Source: Ophiothrix spiculata (lineage: Eukaryota; Echinodermata; Ophiuroidea; Amphilepidida; Ophiotrichidae). From it: DNA of 38,813 bases. The stretch is taken from the NCBI GenBank assembly GCA_000969725.1, contig JXSR01S034397.1. One strand, written 5' to 3'. Under the pieces are notes generated by a model. That model was not told the DNA's origin. It was given only the letters and a program-made list of their open reading frames with translations, and did no database searches. This document shows, in pieces, positions 35,301 through 38,206 of the stretch. The position numbers were made by a program, and so were the translations under genes. Position 1 is the stretch's first letter, and each line of letters starts with the position of its first letter.

Positions 35301-38206
35301 TCCATAATTACCAAACAAGAAACAAAGAAAATTTTCAACAAACAAGACACACTAGATCTTTTTCAGATCACCCTGGGCCGTCGATTTGGAATTCACTTGA
35401 AAATAAGATCAAAAATTCTTTTTCGTCAAGACATTTTAGAAATCAGTACAAAAAATACAAGTTTGTTATCTGGTAATGAATAAATTTGAGCTTTGTTTGT
35501 ATCGTATTGTATTGTTTTGTATTGTGCAATAACATGTAGTGTAACATAATGTGATGTAAGTTTTCTAGGAGTTTCTATTCCATGGCCCATGTCTTCTTAC
35601 ATTTCTAGATTTTGACTATGGGCCAGTTCATATAGAAACTCACTGAACACTTTTCCAGCAAGGGGTAGCCCTCTCTGGCCAATTCTGGCCTTTATTTAGA
35701 CTGCTCCTCCCATCTTTGTATTTTTATCAATGAGTTTGTTTGTTTATATTTTGCATGTATATATTATGGAAATAAAAGTTGAATTAATTAATTTGAATTG
35801 AAGGAAGAACCCTCCTACCTTGCTGTGGTTAGGAAGTGATGCATGATGCACCTGTATACAAGTTGTCAATTCAATGGGGCAACCACCTACCTGTGTACTT
35901 TGTTGGTTAGTGTTCCAACAGGTGCAACATTTGAAGATCTGAGGGGCGCACCATTTAATTTCCAAGGGGGGAGCAGGAAGTTGGGTTCGGGTTGATTTAT
36001 TTTTGGAGCCCCATTCGGGAGCTATTTTATCCCCTGGAAATTACTGTTTCCCTATTCCATGTTCAAGGGGGATTTTTTTCTTCTGCCTGTGGAGGGGGAA
36101 TTTTTTATTCAAAAAACTTCCTGCTCCCCACCTGGAAATCTAATGGTACGCCCCTAACCTTGTTTCGTCCTGTGATAGTATGCGTAGAGTAGTCATGCTT
36201 TTTAATTTTAATCTTCATCGTAAAATTCACTTTATATTGTTGAATTAATTTGCGTTGTGCGAATATTAAAATTGAAATGCTTTTTTGAACAGCTGGCACG
36301 AGTATTAATTGAAATCGTTAACAAAAATGTGTCGGCCGGCCTTTCAGGAAATAATAAAACATGATTAAAGACAAGAAATACTGCGTCAATCCATTATGTG
36401 TTGCATCATCACACAGTAATATGCCTAATTTGAAACGCTGCCCAGACACTTGCAATCACTTGTTGCGTAATACATGTTAATTGTAATAATAAGCTAATTA
36501 CTTGTAATTTGTGATGTTTTGGTGTGGGTGGTTTATGTTTACATTAGGGGGTAGGGGACATCTCAATAGCTCTTGTCTGTATACACATCAAATGATATTT
36601 GATCCTGTGCCTGCAGACGCCTCATGGCAACTACACTTGCTGTGGGTAATCAATACACAGCGACAACGTAGTAACTATGTGGTGACTAAATCCCAGCAGT
36701 TGTAAATGCAGGATTTGTCATGGTAAGGGGTGCACCATTAGATTTCCAGGGTTGAGCAGGATGTTGGGTTCGGGGATGAATTTTTGTTTGTGCCCCATTC
36801 AGGAGCTTATTTGTTTTCCTGGAAATTATCGTTTTTCTGCCTATTACATGTTCAGGGGGGAATTTTGTTTTCTGACTGGAGGGAGAATTTGTTTTTGCAA
36901 AAAACTTACTTCTCCCCGCTTGGAAGTCTAATGGTGCGCCTCTAAATCAGATTTATCATTCAAAGACATGTACAGTAGAATGCAATTTAACATGGAAGGA
37001 AAATGAGGTGTTCAGGACATCCGGCTGATGAGTGGCTAATCCGATTCAATCAGAGGTTTCATAATTGAGTGCAAAAATCTTTTCATTTATTTAACTGAAG
37101 AGTCATGTCAAGGAATGATAGAAATTGGGGTCTGCTGTCAGAAACAATTTGCTGTGCTTATTTGGTTTGATTTTGAAAATTATGTCAGGCAGCTGATTCT
37201 TTTGTGAGTGGATTTTAGGGGGGAAAATTCTGGGTTGTGAAAACTTCTGAAAAATAATGTATAATTGGGATAAAATTTTCACAAATCTGGCTGAAATAAA
37301 TTGCAGAAATTTTGAACGATAAAGGTATGAAATCCGAAAAAGTCTGAAAGAATCGCACACTTGGTTACCCATGGCCCTTGTTTATGAAATGAACTCTGTG
37401 ACATTAAGTTCTGTAATTTTAATTTTTCTAGACTATTTGTAGATAAATGGTACAGCTGGGGTTCCAGCACCTAAATACAAAAGAATTCAGAAAAAATCTT
37501 AAATCATATTTATTGGCAACTTATAATTGAATCATGTCAGTATATCGGAGCATTGTTCTTGTTTTTGTTGTTGTTGTCTCCTTAGGCCTACTCTTGTAAC
37601 TTTATTTTGTTTAAAGGGCATCATCACCTCAGGTCTTTCTGACCTTTTGATGGTGTCCTCAATATCATTTTGTCTCTGTGTTTTTAATGTATGTTTGTGA
37701 TTTTGATATTGAAATAAAGATTTGATTTGATTTTGATTTGAATATGAGCATAAATGAGGACGCTTTAATCAGGACAAGTTGTAACATACATTAATTCAAG
37801 TCCTGCAATATTAGTTAATTCTGTGTTTCCTTGGGCAAGAAACTTTACTCTACTTGCTCCGTGGTTCGGAAGTCAAGTAAAGCTGTTGGTCCCTTGTAAG
37901 AATAGACTCCTTAAGGGGGTACACATTTCATGCAAGTAGTGTATAATTATTGATTGATTGTTTGATTGATTGATTGATTCCTTCCTTCAGGCTGGCAGTT
38001 ATTGGGTGGTATTAATGGACAAATACGCAGCAGACTTTGCTCTCTTAATATTCGGTCTGTGTGAATGTATCGGCCTTGGATGGATCTACGGCGCCAGGCG
38101 ATTCATCAACGACATTCGTACCATGGTCGGCAACAGAATTGTAGAACAGCCATTCTTCAAATGGTTCCCTCTTAACTGGTGTGCTCTTACTCCATCCATT
38201 CTCTCG
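2327..38206 (+). CDS. SLC6 Na+/Cl- dependent transporter, glycine-transporter-like (10 exons, 3' end missing)
   Basis: Coding join: 2327-2395, 7578-7761, 26506-26637, 27127-27472, 28905-29037, 32118-32252, 33487-33715, 34392-34504, 35091-35219, 37991-38206. This totals 1686 bases, 562 codons, with no internal stop. Family members are plasma-membrane symporters that use Na+ and Cl- gradients to take up amino acids or transmitters. Seen: TM1 motif [13 protein letters not shown] (residues 65-77), NGGGAF, TM2 GQY (Y112), TM3 YYN (Y145), two cysteines (169, 178) and four N-glycosylation sequons in extracellular loop 2, TM6 [14 protein letters not shown]7, TM8 and TM10. Gly68 replaces the aspartate of monoamine transporters, so an amino-acid substrate is expected. 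Trp350 in TM6 is as in glycine transporters. Chloride-site positions Y112, Q341, S345, N377 and S381 are kept. Residue 445 is Gly where most relatives have the Na2-site Asp. TM11-12 and the tail lie outside. The exact substrate is inferred, not shown. Confidence 0.93.
3625..4591. mobile_element. Inverted-repeat element of about 1 kb
   Basis: The sequence GGGGAAAGTACAAAACATGG at 3634-3653 reappears inverted at about 4567-4585 (CCATGTATTGTACTTTCCCC), followed on the inner side by GGCATGG/CCATGCC runs on both arms. This suggests terminal inverted repeats of about 45 bases with gaps. No clear target duplication and no transposase frame were seen, so the limits are approximate. Confidence 0.45.
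5348..5554. mobile_element. Short hAT-like element, CAGGGYTAGAATTT ends, 6-bp duplication
   Basis: Ends are CAGGGCTAGAATTTCG and CGAAATTCTACCCCTG. The flanking TATCCA at 5342-5347 and 5555-5560 is a perfect 6-bp target duplication. The interior carries repeated GAGAATCCAA words like those of the 958-1097 copy. Non-autonomous. The CAGGG start suggests hAT, a placement by inference. Confidence 0.7.
7578..7761 (+). CDS. Transporter exon 2: N-terminal tail and TM1 (residues 24-85)
   Basis: The acceptor is TGTTTCAG at 7570-7577 and the donor GTAGGT at 7762, splitting Gly85 after base 1. The exon carries the polar tail, then [10 protein letters not shown], the standard entry into TM1, and [16 protein letters not shown]. 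In LeuT-fold terms Ala66 and Asn71 match the Na1-site positions, and Gly68 and Gly70 match the unwound stretch that holds the substrate carboxylate. Gly68 is the position where monoamine transporters have Asp, so a biogenic amine is an unlikely substrate. The RxxW motif of the intracellular gate is visible as R49 and W52. Confidence 0.95.
10541..10628. repeat. Short palindromic repeat, GGACAATGTAAACAAAAA type (copy 1)
   Basis: TTGGACAATGTAAACAAAAA at the left faces its inverse TTTTTGTTTACATTGCCCA at the right, with the core GCAGGGCCCCATTCTTTGTA. About 88 bases long with no coding capacity. Further copies lie at 26387-26457 and 32278-32364, each next to an exon. Confidence 0.65.
10866..11353. 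mobile_element. Fold-back element with arms made of tandem subrepeats
   Basis: The left half repeats a unit close to GGTTCGCTAGTCCGAAAATG with A-rich spacers of about 30 bases. The right half repeats its inverse (CATTTTCGGACTAGCGAACC). The outermost ends pair: GAAGGTTCGCTTGTCCG against GGACAAGCGAACCTTC. The whole block could fold into one long imperfect hairpin. Sea urchin TU elements and Drosophila FB elements have inverted repeats built from tandem units, which is the nearest known type. Membership is inference. Confidence 0.7.
12294..12513 (+). repeat. Tandem duplication, two near-identical 110-base units
   Basis: AGTCACAGGCTTATTTTTGA begins at 12294 and again at 12404, and the following 100 bases are almost identical. 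Each unit ends inside the first 25 bases of the hAT-like element that starts at 12489. The duplication therefore includes host flank plus the element's left end, so it arose after that insertion. Near-identity suggests it is recent or an assembly artefact. Confidence 0.85.
12489..12701. mobile_element. hAT-like non-autonomous element with 8-bp duplication
   Basis: The left end is CAGGCCATCCAAATAGCGG (the duplicated copy upstream reads CAGGCCTTCTCAAATAGC) and the right end is TTGAGAACCCCTG. Flanks ATCTAGGC (12481-12488) and ATCTATGC (12702-12709) form an 8-bp duplication with one mismatch. CAGGGGTTCTCAA-type ends with 8-bp duplications are typical of hAT. The GC-rich palindrome GCGGCCCGCGGGCCGG lies near the left end. 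Confidence 0.7.
13524..13738. mobile_element. Palindromic transposon with 9-bp duplication (copy 1)
   Basis: The element opens AAGAGAAGATATC and closes with the inverse GATATTGTG-side ending CTTCTCTT. Inside, TATCCCATCATGCATTGCTT faces its inverse, and the GTGAGTAGTTAGTGRTGAAA arms pair across the centre. The duplication CTCCCTTCC flanks it at 13515-13523 and 13739-13747, and copy B of the surrounding segment keeps the unfilled site. No coding capacity. A 9-bp duplication with long inverted arms fits Mutator- or Merlin-type elements, by inference. Confidence 0.85.
13756..13963. mobile_element. Palindromic transposon with 9-bp duplication (copy 2)
   Basis: Same family as the copy directly to the left. 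It is flanked by CTCTCATCC at 13747-13755 and 13964-13972. It inserted only eight bases from copy 1, in the same unfilled site seen at about 14732-14750. Its arms share GTATCCCATCATGCAT and GTAGTTAGTGATGAAA. Confidence 0.85.
14162..14211. other. Assembly gap of 50 N
   Basis: Fifty unresolved bases. The round number suggests a fixed-size scaffold gap of unknown true length. It lies just right of duplicated segment A and about 160 bases left of segment B. Confidence 0.98.
14372..14937 (+). repeat. Duplicated segment, copy B (right of the assembly gap)
   Basis: Counterpart of 13316-14147. It keeps the uninterrupted site CTCCCTTCCTCTCATCCC where copy A has two transposons, and carries its own 153-base insertion at 14531-14683 that copy A lacks. 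It serves as the empty-site control that fixes the 9-bp target duplications of the copy A insertions. Confidence 0.85.
14531..14683. mobile_element. CAGGGRTG-ended short element (153 bases)
   Basis: Ends CAGGGGTGTGAGAG and CTCTCACACCCCTG are inverse. TATAAT at 14525-14530 and 14684-14689 is the target duplication. It is absent from the matching place in duplicated segment A. The interior is TTTTCAGCTGATTTCCTCG and T-rich. Relatives are at 17997-18152 and 29888-30049. Confidence 0.8.
15424..15636 (-). CDS. Unrecognised minus-strand open stretch, possible last exon
   Basis: The minus strand reads open for 70 codons and ends in TGA (complement of 15424-15426). The peptide is strikingly hydrophilic and acidic, with [20 protein letters not shown], then [17 protein letters not shown] and HHHDD, unlike the chance frames around it. 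A complementary AATAAA at 15337-15342 lies about 80 bases past the stop. No convincing acceptor was found upstream, where the frame is closed by a TGA. It could be the 3' exon of a nested gene, a decayed transposon gene or chance. No family was recognised. Confidence 0.3.
   Translation of the reverse strand, partial: NCAAKVTSNTQGAQFIKTSMKRIRAREDEDVPHYADHVEEEFKTTDEEFKMPDDDNIHHHDDITGIQFVT
17681..17902. mobile_element. GGGGCGCACCA-ended element (copy 1)
   Basis: Ends GGGGCGTACCATTTGATTCT and GAGAATCAAATGGTGCACCC are inverse. Flanks are CAA and TAA, a decayed 3-bp duplication. The interior has CGGCATGGAAGTT and a GCCGCC/GGCGG theme, as in 31734-32021. Non-autonomous. A 3-bp TWA duplication with G-rich ends suggests PIF/Harbinger, by inference. 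Confidence 0.75.
17997..18152. mobile_element. CAGGGRTG-ended short element (156 bases)
   Basis: Ends CAGGGATGCCAG and TGGCATCCCTG are inverse, flanked by CATATG at 17991-17996 and 18153-18158. It is T-rich inside with repeated TTTCCTGCAATT words. Length and TTTTTATTCATTTTC block resemble 14531-14683. Non-autonomous. Confidence 0.75.
19386..19724. mobile_element. TTAA-flanked element, AGGGGCAATT ends
   Basis: Ends AGGGGCAATTCATGAT and CAAAATTGCCCCT are inverse over the first 10 bases, with TTAA at 19382-19385 and 19725-19728. TTAA targets are used by piggyBac and Kolobok elements. No transposase frame is present, so this is a non-autonomous copy. An internal GTCGGGGCCCCGACAG palindrome lies at about 19554-19569. 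Confidence 0.65.
21201..21295 (+). repeat. Tandem repeat, 40-base unit, about 2.3 copies
   Basis: TTGTTTACAAACAA followed by CATGCAATTCTGGGATCATG occurs twice with a 40-base period and then begins a third time. The unit contains the palindrome TTGTTTACAAACAA. It lies directly left of the SINE. Confidence 0.75.
21311..21566 (+). mobile_element. tRNA-Ala-like SINE
   Basis: The 5' part resembles a tRNA gene: an A-box-like TTAGTGTAGCGG near 21316, GCTTTGCA as in an alanine TGC anticodon arm, and a perfect B-box GGTTCAAGTCC at 21360-21370. The stems do not all close and an unrelated body follows, so it is a retroposon, not a functional tRNA. The body has CTCCGGGTCCTCCGGTTTTCC, then GACCCCAATGGAAATAAGC and GGGTTATCCTTGG, resembling L2/CR1-type LINE tails as I recall them. 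It ends in a TTCT run. Confidence 0.75.
23016..23200 (+). repeat. Direct repeat, about 40 bases, two copies
   Basis: ATGAGGGCCATACATTTTGC with similar flanks occurs near 23028 and again near 23169, about 140 bases apart. Copies differ at a few positions. No function is evident. Confidence 0.6.
23218..23582. mobile_element. GGCCAAAAAA-ended element (copy 1)
   Basis: The left end GGCCAAAAAAAAATCATGTT and the right end ATATTTTTTTTTTGGCC are inverse, with TAA on both sides (23215-23217, 23583-23585). Inner arms carry GCGACCGACCC on the left and GACCGACCGACCC on the right. No coding capacity. Confidence 0.75.
23947..24022. repeat. Inverted repeat CCAGCCTGCAGAC
   Basis: CCAGCCTGCAGAC near 23948 and GTCTGCAGGCTGG near 24010 are perfect inverses 13 bases long around a loop of about 50 bases. 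It could be a hairpin or a transposon remnant. No target duplication was recognised. Confidence 0.5.
24136..24657 (-). pseudogene. Unrecognised protein-like frame split by a transposon
   Basis: On the minus strand, 24545-24657 reads [18 protein letters not shown], a TGA at 24583-24585, then more codons. After the transposon at 24335-24535 the same frame continues ([19 protein letters not shown] ... [12 protein letters not shown]) to a stop at 24136-24138. The element plus its 9-bp duplication is 210 bases, so both sides share one frame. Residue makeup looks protein-like, and CAG|GTAGCC at the end could be an old donor. I do not recognise the family. It is probably a decayed gene or transposon exon, and chance remains possible. 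Confidence 0.3.
24335..24535. mobile_element. Palindromic transposon with 9-bp duplication (copy 3)
   Basis: It opens AAGAGAACTATCCCATCATG and closes GATGGGATACTTATGATACC then TTCTT. The duplication GTGGTGCTG is perfect (24326-24334 and 24536-24544). It splits an open minus-strand frame, and the two sides are in the same frame once the element and one target copy are discounted. Confidence 0.85.
25031..25227. mobile_element. hAT-like element, CAGTGTTWCCGCTAAGG ends, 8-bp duplication
   Basis: Ends CAGTGTTACCGCTAAGG and CCTTAGCGGAAACACTG are inverse with one mismatch. The perfect 8-bp duplication CTGGTCAG lies at 25023-25030 and 25228-25235. No coding capacity. End sequence and duplication length fit hAT. 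A decayed relative lies at 1175-1352. Confidence 0.85.
25260..25469. mobile_element. GGGGCGCACCA-ended element (copy 3, right end deleted)
   Basis: It begins GGGCTCACCATTAGATTTTG after TAA and shares GGGGGAGCAGGAAGTTGGGT and CCTATTCCATGTT with 35943-36154. The right end is shortened to CTTCCCC before TAA. The internal CCTATTCCATGTTT block is repeated. Confidence 0.65.
26387..26457. repeat. Short palindromic repeat, GGACAATGTAAACAAAAA type (copy 2)
   Basis: This copy has the family left end TTGGACAATGTAAACAAAAA and the core TTTACAAACAATGGGGCCCTG, but its right end is cut short. It lies about 50 bases upstream of the exon 3 acceptor, between two copies of TGTTGTGTTCAAGTTGCTAA (26342-26364 and about 26459-26480). 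Confidence 0.6.
26506..26637 (+). CDS. Transporter exon 3: TM2 and intracellular loop 1 (residues 85-129)
   Basis: The acceptor TTTTTTACAG ends at 26505 and the donor is GTAAGA at 26638. Phase 1 at both ends leaves the frame intact. The exon completes NGGGAF and encodes TM2 ([19 protein letters not shown]) followed by [13 protein letters not shown]. Tyr112 of GQY is the TM2 chloride ligand in this family. The exon is isolated from exon 2 by an 18.7 kb intron. A small palindromic repeat ends about 50 bases upstream of the acceptor, and a transposon of the GGCC-ended family begins 25 bases after the exon end. Confidence 0.96.
26638..27126 (+). other. Intron 3 (489 bases)
   Basis: The intron runs GTAAGA to ATTTAG. 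More than half is the GGCCAAAAAA-ended transposon at 26663-26933. The remaining 190 bases are AT-rich and show nothing else. Confidence 0.85.
26663..26933. mobile_element. GGCCAAAAAA-ended element (copy 2)
   Basis: Flanked by TTA at 26660-26662 and 26934-26936. It contains TGTTGTGTTGCCCTCAAGTG, GTCAGTCGGTCGG and a pair of GGGTGCATTTT/AAGCACC words. It starts 25 bases after exon 3 and takes up more than half of the 489-base intron 3. Confidence 0.8.
27127..27472 (+). CDS. Transporter exon 4: TM3 and extracellular loop 2 (residues 129-244)
   Basis: The acceptor ATTTAG ends at 27126 and the donor is GTAAGG at 27473. The exon encodes [20 protein letters not shown] (TM3, with Tyr145 at the conserved substrate-site tyrosine) and the large extracellular loop 2. 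The loop has Cys169 and Cys178, the conserved disulphide pair around WNTPYC, and four sequons: N195, N213, N218 and N226. Glycine transporters of vertebrates also carry several sequons here. Arg244 is split after two bases. The palindromic 9-bp-duplication transposon starts at 27481, so the donor sits inside the presumed insertion target. Confidence 0.96.
27481..27690. mobile_element. Palindromic transposon beside the exon 4 donor (copy 4)
   Basis: It opens AAGAGACGGTATCTTGTG and then the family core TATCCCATCAAGCATTGC. The inner right arm GCAATGCATGATGGGATACA is intact, but the outer right end is lost. The nine bases to the left, GGTAAGGCC, would be the target and contain the splice donor of exon 4. 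No matching copy survives on the right, so that duplication is inferred. Confidence 0.75.
28216..28415. mobile_element. TA-flanked short element, CTGTAAAC ends
   Basis: Ends CTGTAAACGGGTATATTTTAG and AAAATAACCCTGTTTACAG are inverse with one gap. TA at 28214-28215 and 28416-28417 would be the target duplication, as for Tc1/mariner. The interior has CGCGAAA-type words, loosely like 11637-11810. Non-autonomous. Confidence 0.65.
28905..29037 (+). CDS. Transporter exon 5: end of loop 2 and TM4 (residues 244-288)
   Basis: A pyrimidine-rich tract ends in CCTTCAG at 28904 and the donor is GTAAGT at 29038, phase 0. The exon encodes [20 protein letters not shown], the conserved end of extracellular loop 2 running into TM4, then ARGVKSSGK. 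The last is the intracellular loop before TM5 (canonical form KGVKSSGK). The frame is continuous with exon 4 through the split Arg244. Nothing in the exon departs from the family pattern. Confidence 0.95.
29667..30128. mobile_element. Palindromic transposon with nested insertions (copy 5)
   Basis: It opens AAGAGAAGGTATCCCATC and closes GATGGGATACACACTATATC. Flanks AGTACTGGT (29658-29666) and AGCACTGGT (30129-30137) are a 9-bp duplication with one mismatch. Two younger pieces interrupt it: an inverted repeat at about 29744-29837 (TTTAGGTCCCATC against GATGGGACCTAAA) and a CAGGG-ended element at 29888-30049. Confidence 0.75.
29888..30049. mobile_element. CAGGGRTG-ended short element nested in copy 5
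   Basis: Read on the minus strand it matches 14531-14683: CAGGGATGAGAAAGTTCCTC, then TTTTCAGCTGATTTCCTC. The ends lie inside the palindromic transposon arm, with TAACT repeated at 29883-29887 and 30050-30054. Non-autonomous and hAT-like by its ends. It is younger than the element that hosts it. Confidence 0.7.
30885..31141. mobile_element. GGCCAAAAAA-ended element (copy 3)
   Basis: This is the same family in opposite orientation to 26663-26933, with nearly the same sequence throughout (GCGACCGACCCTATTC, CACTTGAGGGCAACACAAC). Flanks are TTA and TTC, so the duplication has decayed by one base. Lies in intron 5. Confidence 0.8.
31734..32021. mobile_element. GGGGCGCACCA-ended element (copy 2)
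   Basis: Ends GGGGCGCACCATTTGATTTT and GAGAATCAAATGGTGCGCCC are inverse, with TAA on both flanks (31731-31733, 32022-32024). The interior holds several pairs of AGCCGCCGAAGGCGGC-like palindromes separated by T runs. It lies about 95 bases upstream of exon 6. Confidence 0.8.
32118..32252 (+). CDS. Transporter exon 6: TM5 and extracellular loop 3 (residues 289-333)
   Basis: The acceptor is CTTTTTTCAG ending at 32117 and the donor GTAGGC at 32253, phase 0 both sides. The exon encodes [20 protein letters not shown] (TM5), then [20 protein letters not shown], the typical SLC6 loop-3 pattern TLxGAxxGIxFYLxPxWxxL. A short palindromic repeat begins about 25 bases after the exon end. Confidence 0.95.
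32278..32364. repeat. Short palindromic repeat, GGACAATGTAAACAAAAA type (copy 3)
   Basis: AGGACAGTGAAAACAAAAAC at the left and TTTTTGTTGACATTGTCC at the right are inverse. The core GCAGGGCCTCATTGTTTGTA matches the other copies. It starts 25 bases beyond the end of transporter exon 6. Confidence 0.6.
32644..33284. mobile_element. Mariner-like element without transposase, long inverted ends
   Basis: The left end CAGGGTGTCCCAATAAAAAT and the right end are inverse for roughly 95 bases with a few mismatches (both contain GCATCACTTTT and TTTTTGATCATATCTCAG). TA at 32642-32643 and 33285-33286 flanks it. No frame of transposase length is present. CAGGGTGTCCCA ends with TA targets are typical of the Tc1/mariner superfamily. 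Confidence 0.8.
33338..33404. repeat. Perfect hairpin and partial tandem copy
   Basis: AAGTTATGGAGGATGTT and its exact inverse AACATCCTCCATAACTT are separated by GGTAT. The unit TATGGAGGATGTTGGTATAA is then repeated once more. The 17-bp arms are perfect. It lies about 85 bases upstream of exon 7. Confidence 0.8.
33487..33715 (+). CDS. Transporter exon 7: TM6, TM7 and loop 4 start (residues 334-410)
   Basis: The acceptor CTCTTGTAG ends at 33486 and the donor is GTAAGT at 33716, phase 1. The exon encodes [20 protein letters not shown] and [16 protein letters not shown] (TM6, substrate and ion site), then [12 protein letters not shown] (TM7). Gln341, Ser345, Asn377 and Ser381 correspond to the chloride ligands mapped in GAT1 (Q291, S295, N327, S331). 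The TM6 core [16 protein letters not shown] resembles glycine transporters, in particular GlyT2 ([16 protein letters not shown]). The tryptophan there narrows the pocket toward small substrates. This is the best evidence for a glycine-like substrate. Confidence 0.96.
33716..34391 (+). other. Intron 7 (676 bases)
   Basis: AT-rich with A and T runs at about 33991-34001 and 34229-34247. Repeated CCAGGAGCC/GGGAACCAGG words between 33928 and 34020 may be a repeat remnant. No gene or defined element was seen. Confidence 0.6.
34392..34504 (+). CDS. Transporter exon 8: loop 4 and start of TM8 (residues 410-447)
   Basis: The acceptor TTTTTCCAG ends at 34391 and the donor is GTAAGT at 34505, phase 0. 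Gln410 is split across the junction. The exon encodes [20 protein letters not shown], which is highly conserved, then [15 protein letters not shown]. In most SLC6 members the last part reads LGLDSQF or LGLDTMF, with Asp and Ser/Thr binding Na+ at site 2. Here residue 445 is Gly (codon GGC) and Ser446 is kept. Some other SLC6 branches, for example insect nutrient transporters, also lack the Asp. Confidence 0.95.
34505..35090 (+). other. Intron 8 (586 bases)
   Basis: The intron runs GTAAGT to TTTCGCAG. Apart from AT-rich sequence nothing was recognised, and no transposon ends were seen. Confidence 0.6.
35091..35219 (+). CDS. Transporter exon 9: TM8 remainder and TM9 (residues 448-490)
   Basis: The acceptor TTCTTTCGCAG ends at 35090 and the donor is GTAAGT at 35220, phase 0 both sides, 43 codons. 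The exon encodes [20 protein letters not shown], equivalent to the ETxxTxxxDExP block of TM8, then the TM9 stretch ending CVTQ. The residue after the conserved Gln447 is Leu rather than the usual Phe. The reading frame stays open past the donor to 35483, so an unspliced transcript would add 87 codons before a stop. That stretch has no family similarity. Confidence 0.94.
35560..35800 (+). mobile_element. Possible LINE 3' tail remnant
   Basis: T-rich sequence ends with GGAAATAAAAGTTGAATTAA and TTAATTTGAATTGAA, a polyadenylation-like signal followed by a short repeat tail. It looks like the end of a non-LTR element, but no coding part is attached, so the assignment is weak. Confidence 0.25.
35943..36154. 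mobile_element. GGGGCGCACCA-ended element (copy 4)
   Basis: Ends GGGGCGCACCATTTAATTTC and GAAATCTAATGGTACGCCCC are inverse. Flanks are TGA and TAA. It has the subfamily block GGGGGAGCAGGAAGTTGGGT and its inverse AACTTCCTGCTCCCC near the right end. Lies in intron 9. Confidence 0.8.
36727..36942. mobile_element. GGGGCGCACCA-ended element (copy 5)
   Basis: Ends GGGGTGCACCATTAGATTTC and AAGTCTAATGGTGCGCCTC are inverse, with TAA on both flanks (36724-36726, 36943-36945). The interior matches the copy at 35943 over most of its length. Lies in intron 9. Confidence 0.8.
37455..37742 (+). mobile_element. Possible 5'-truncated LINE 3' end
   Basis: One frame reads [18 protein letters not shown] and a stop, resembling the FKxxLKxYLF tail at the end of many CR1/L2-type reverse transcriptase proteins. 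About 200 bases of T-rich sequence follow, then AATAAAG and TTTGATTTGATTTTGATTTG, a 3' tail typical of such elements. No catalytic domain is present. Similarity judged by eye only. Confidence 0.4.
37949..37979 (+). repeat. Simple repeat (TTGA)n before exon 10
   Basis: TTGATTGATTG then TTTGATTGATTGATTGATT lies 11 bases upstream of exon 10, directly before its polypyrimidine tract. Length variation here could affect acceptor use. That effect is speculation. Confidence 0.8.
37991..38206 (+). CDS. Transporter exon 10: TM10 and approach to TM11 (residues 491-562)
   Basis: The acceptor CCTTCCTTCAG ends at 37990 and the donor is GTAAGT at 38207, phase 0, 72 codons. The exon encodes [20 protein letters not shown] (loop 5 into TM10), then [20 protein letters not shown] and the [10 protein letters not shown] start of TM11. 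The pattern matches SLC6 members (GxYxxxLxDxYAAS; YGxxRFxxDI; PxxL). The next exon must carry the rest of TM11, TM12 and the C-terminus and is not in the window. The frame stays open past the donor to 38488 without family similarity. Confidence 0.94.

Larger units (their letters stand above)
35220..37990 (+). other. Intron 9 (2.8 kb)
   Basis: It contains two GGGGCGCACCA elements (35943-36154, 36727-36942), two stretches that look like LINE 3' ends (about 35560-35800 and 37455-37742) and a TTGA run at 37949-37979 just before the exon 10 acceptor. The part 36158-36723 shows nothing recognisable. Confidence 0.65.
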
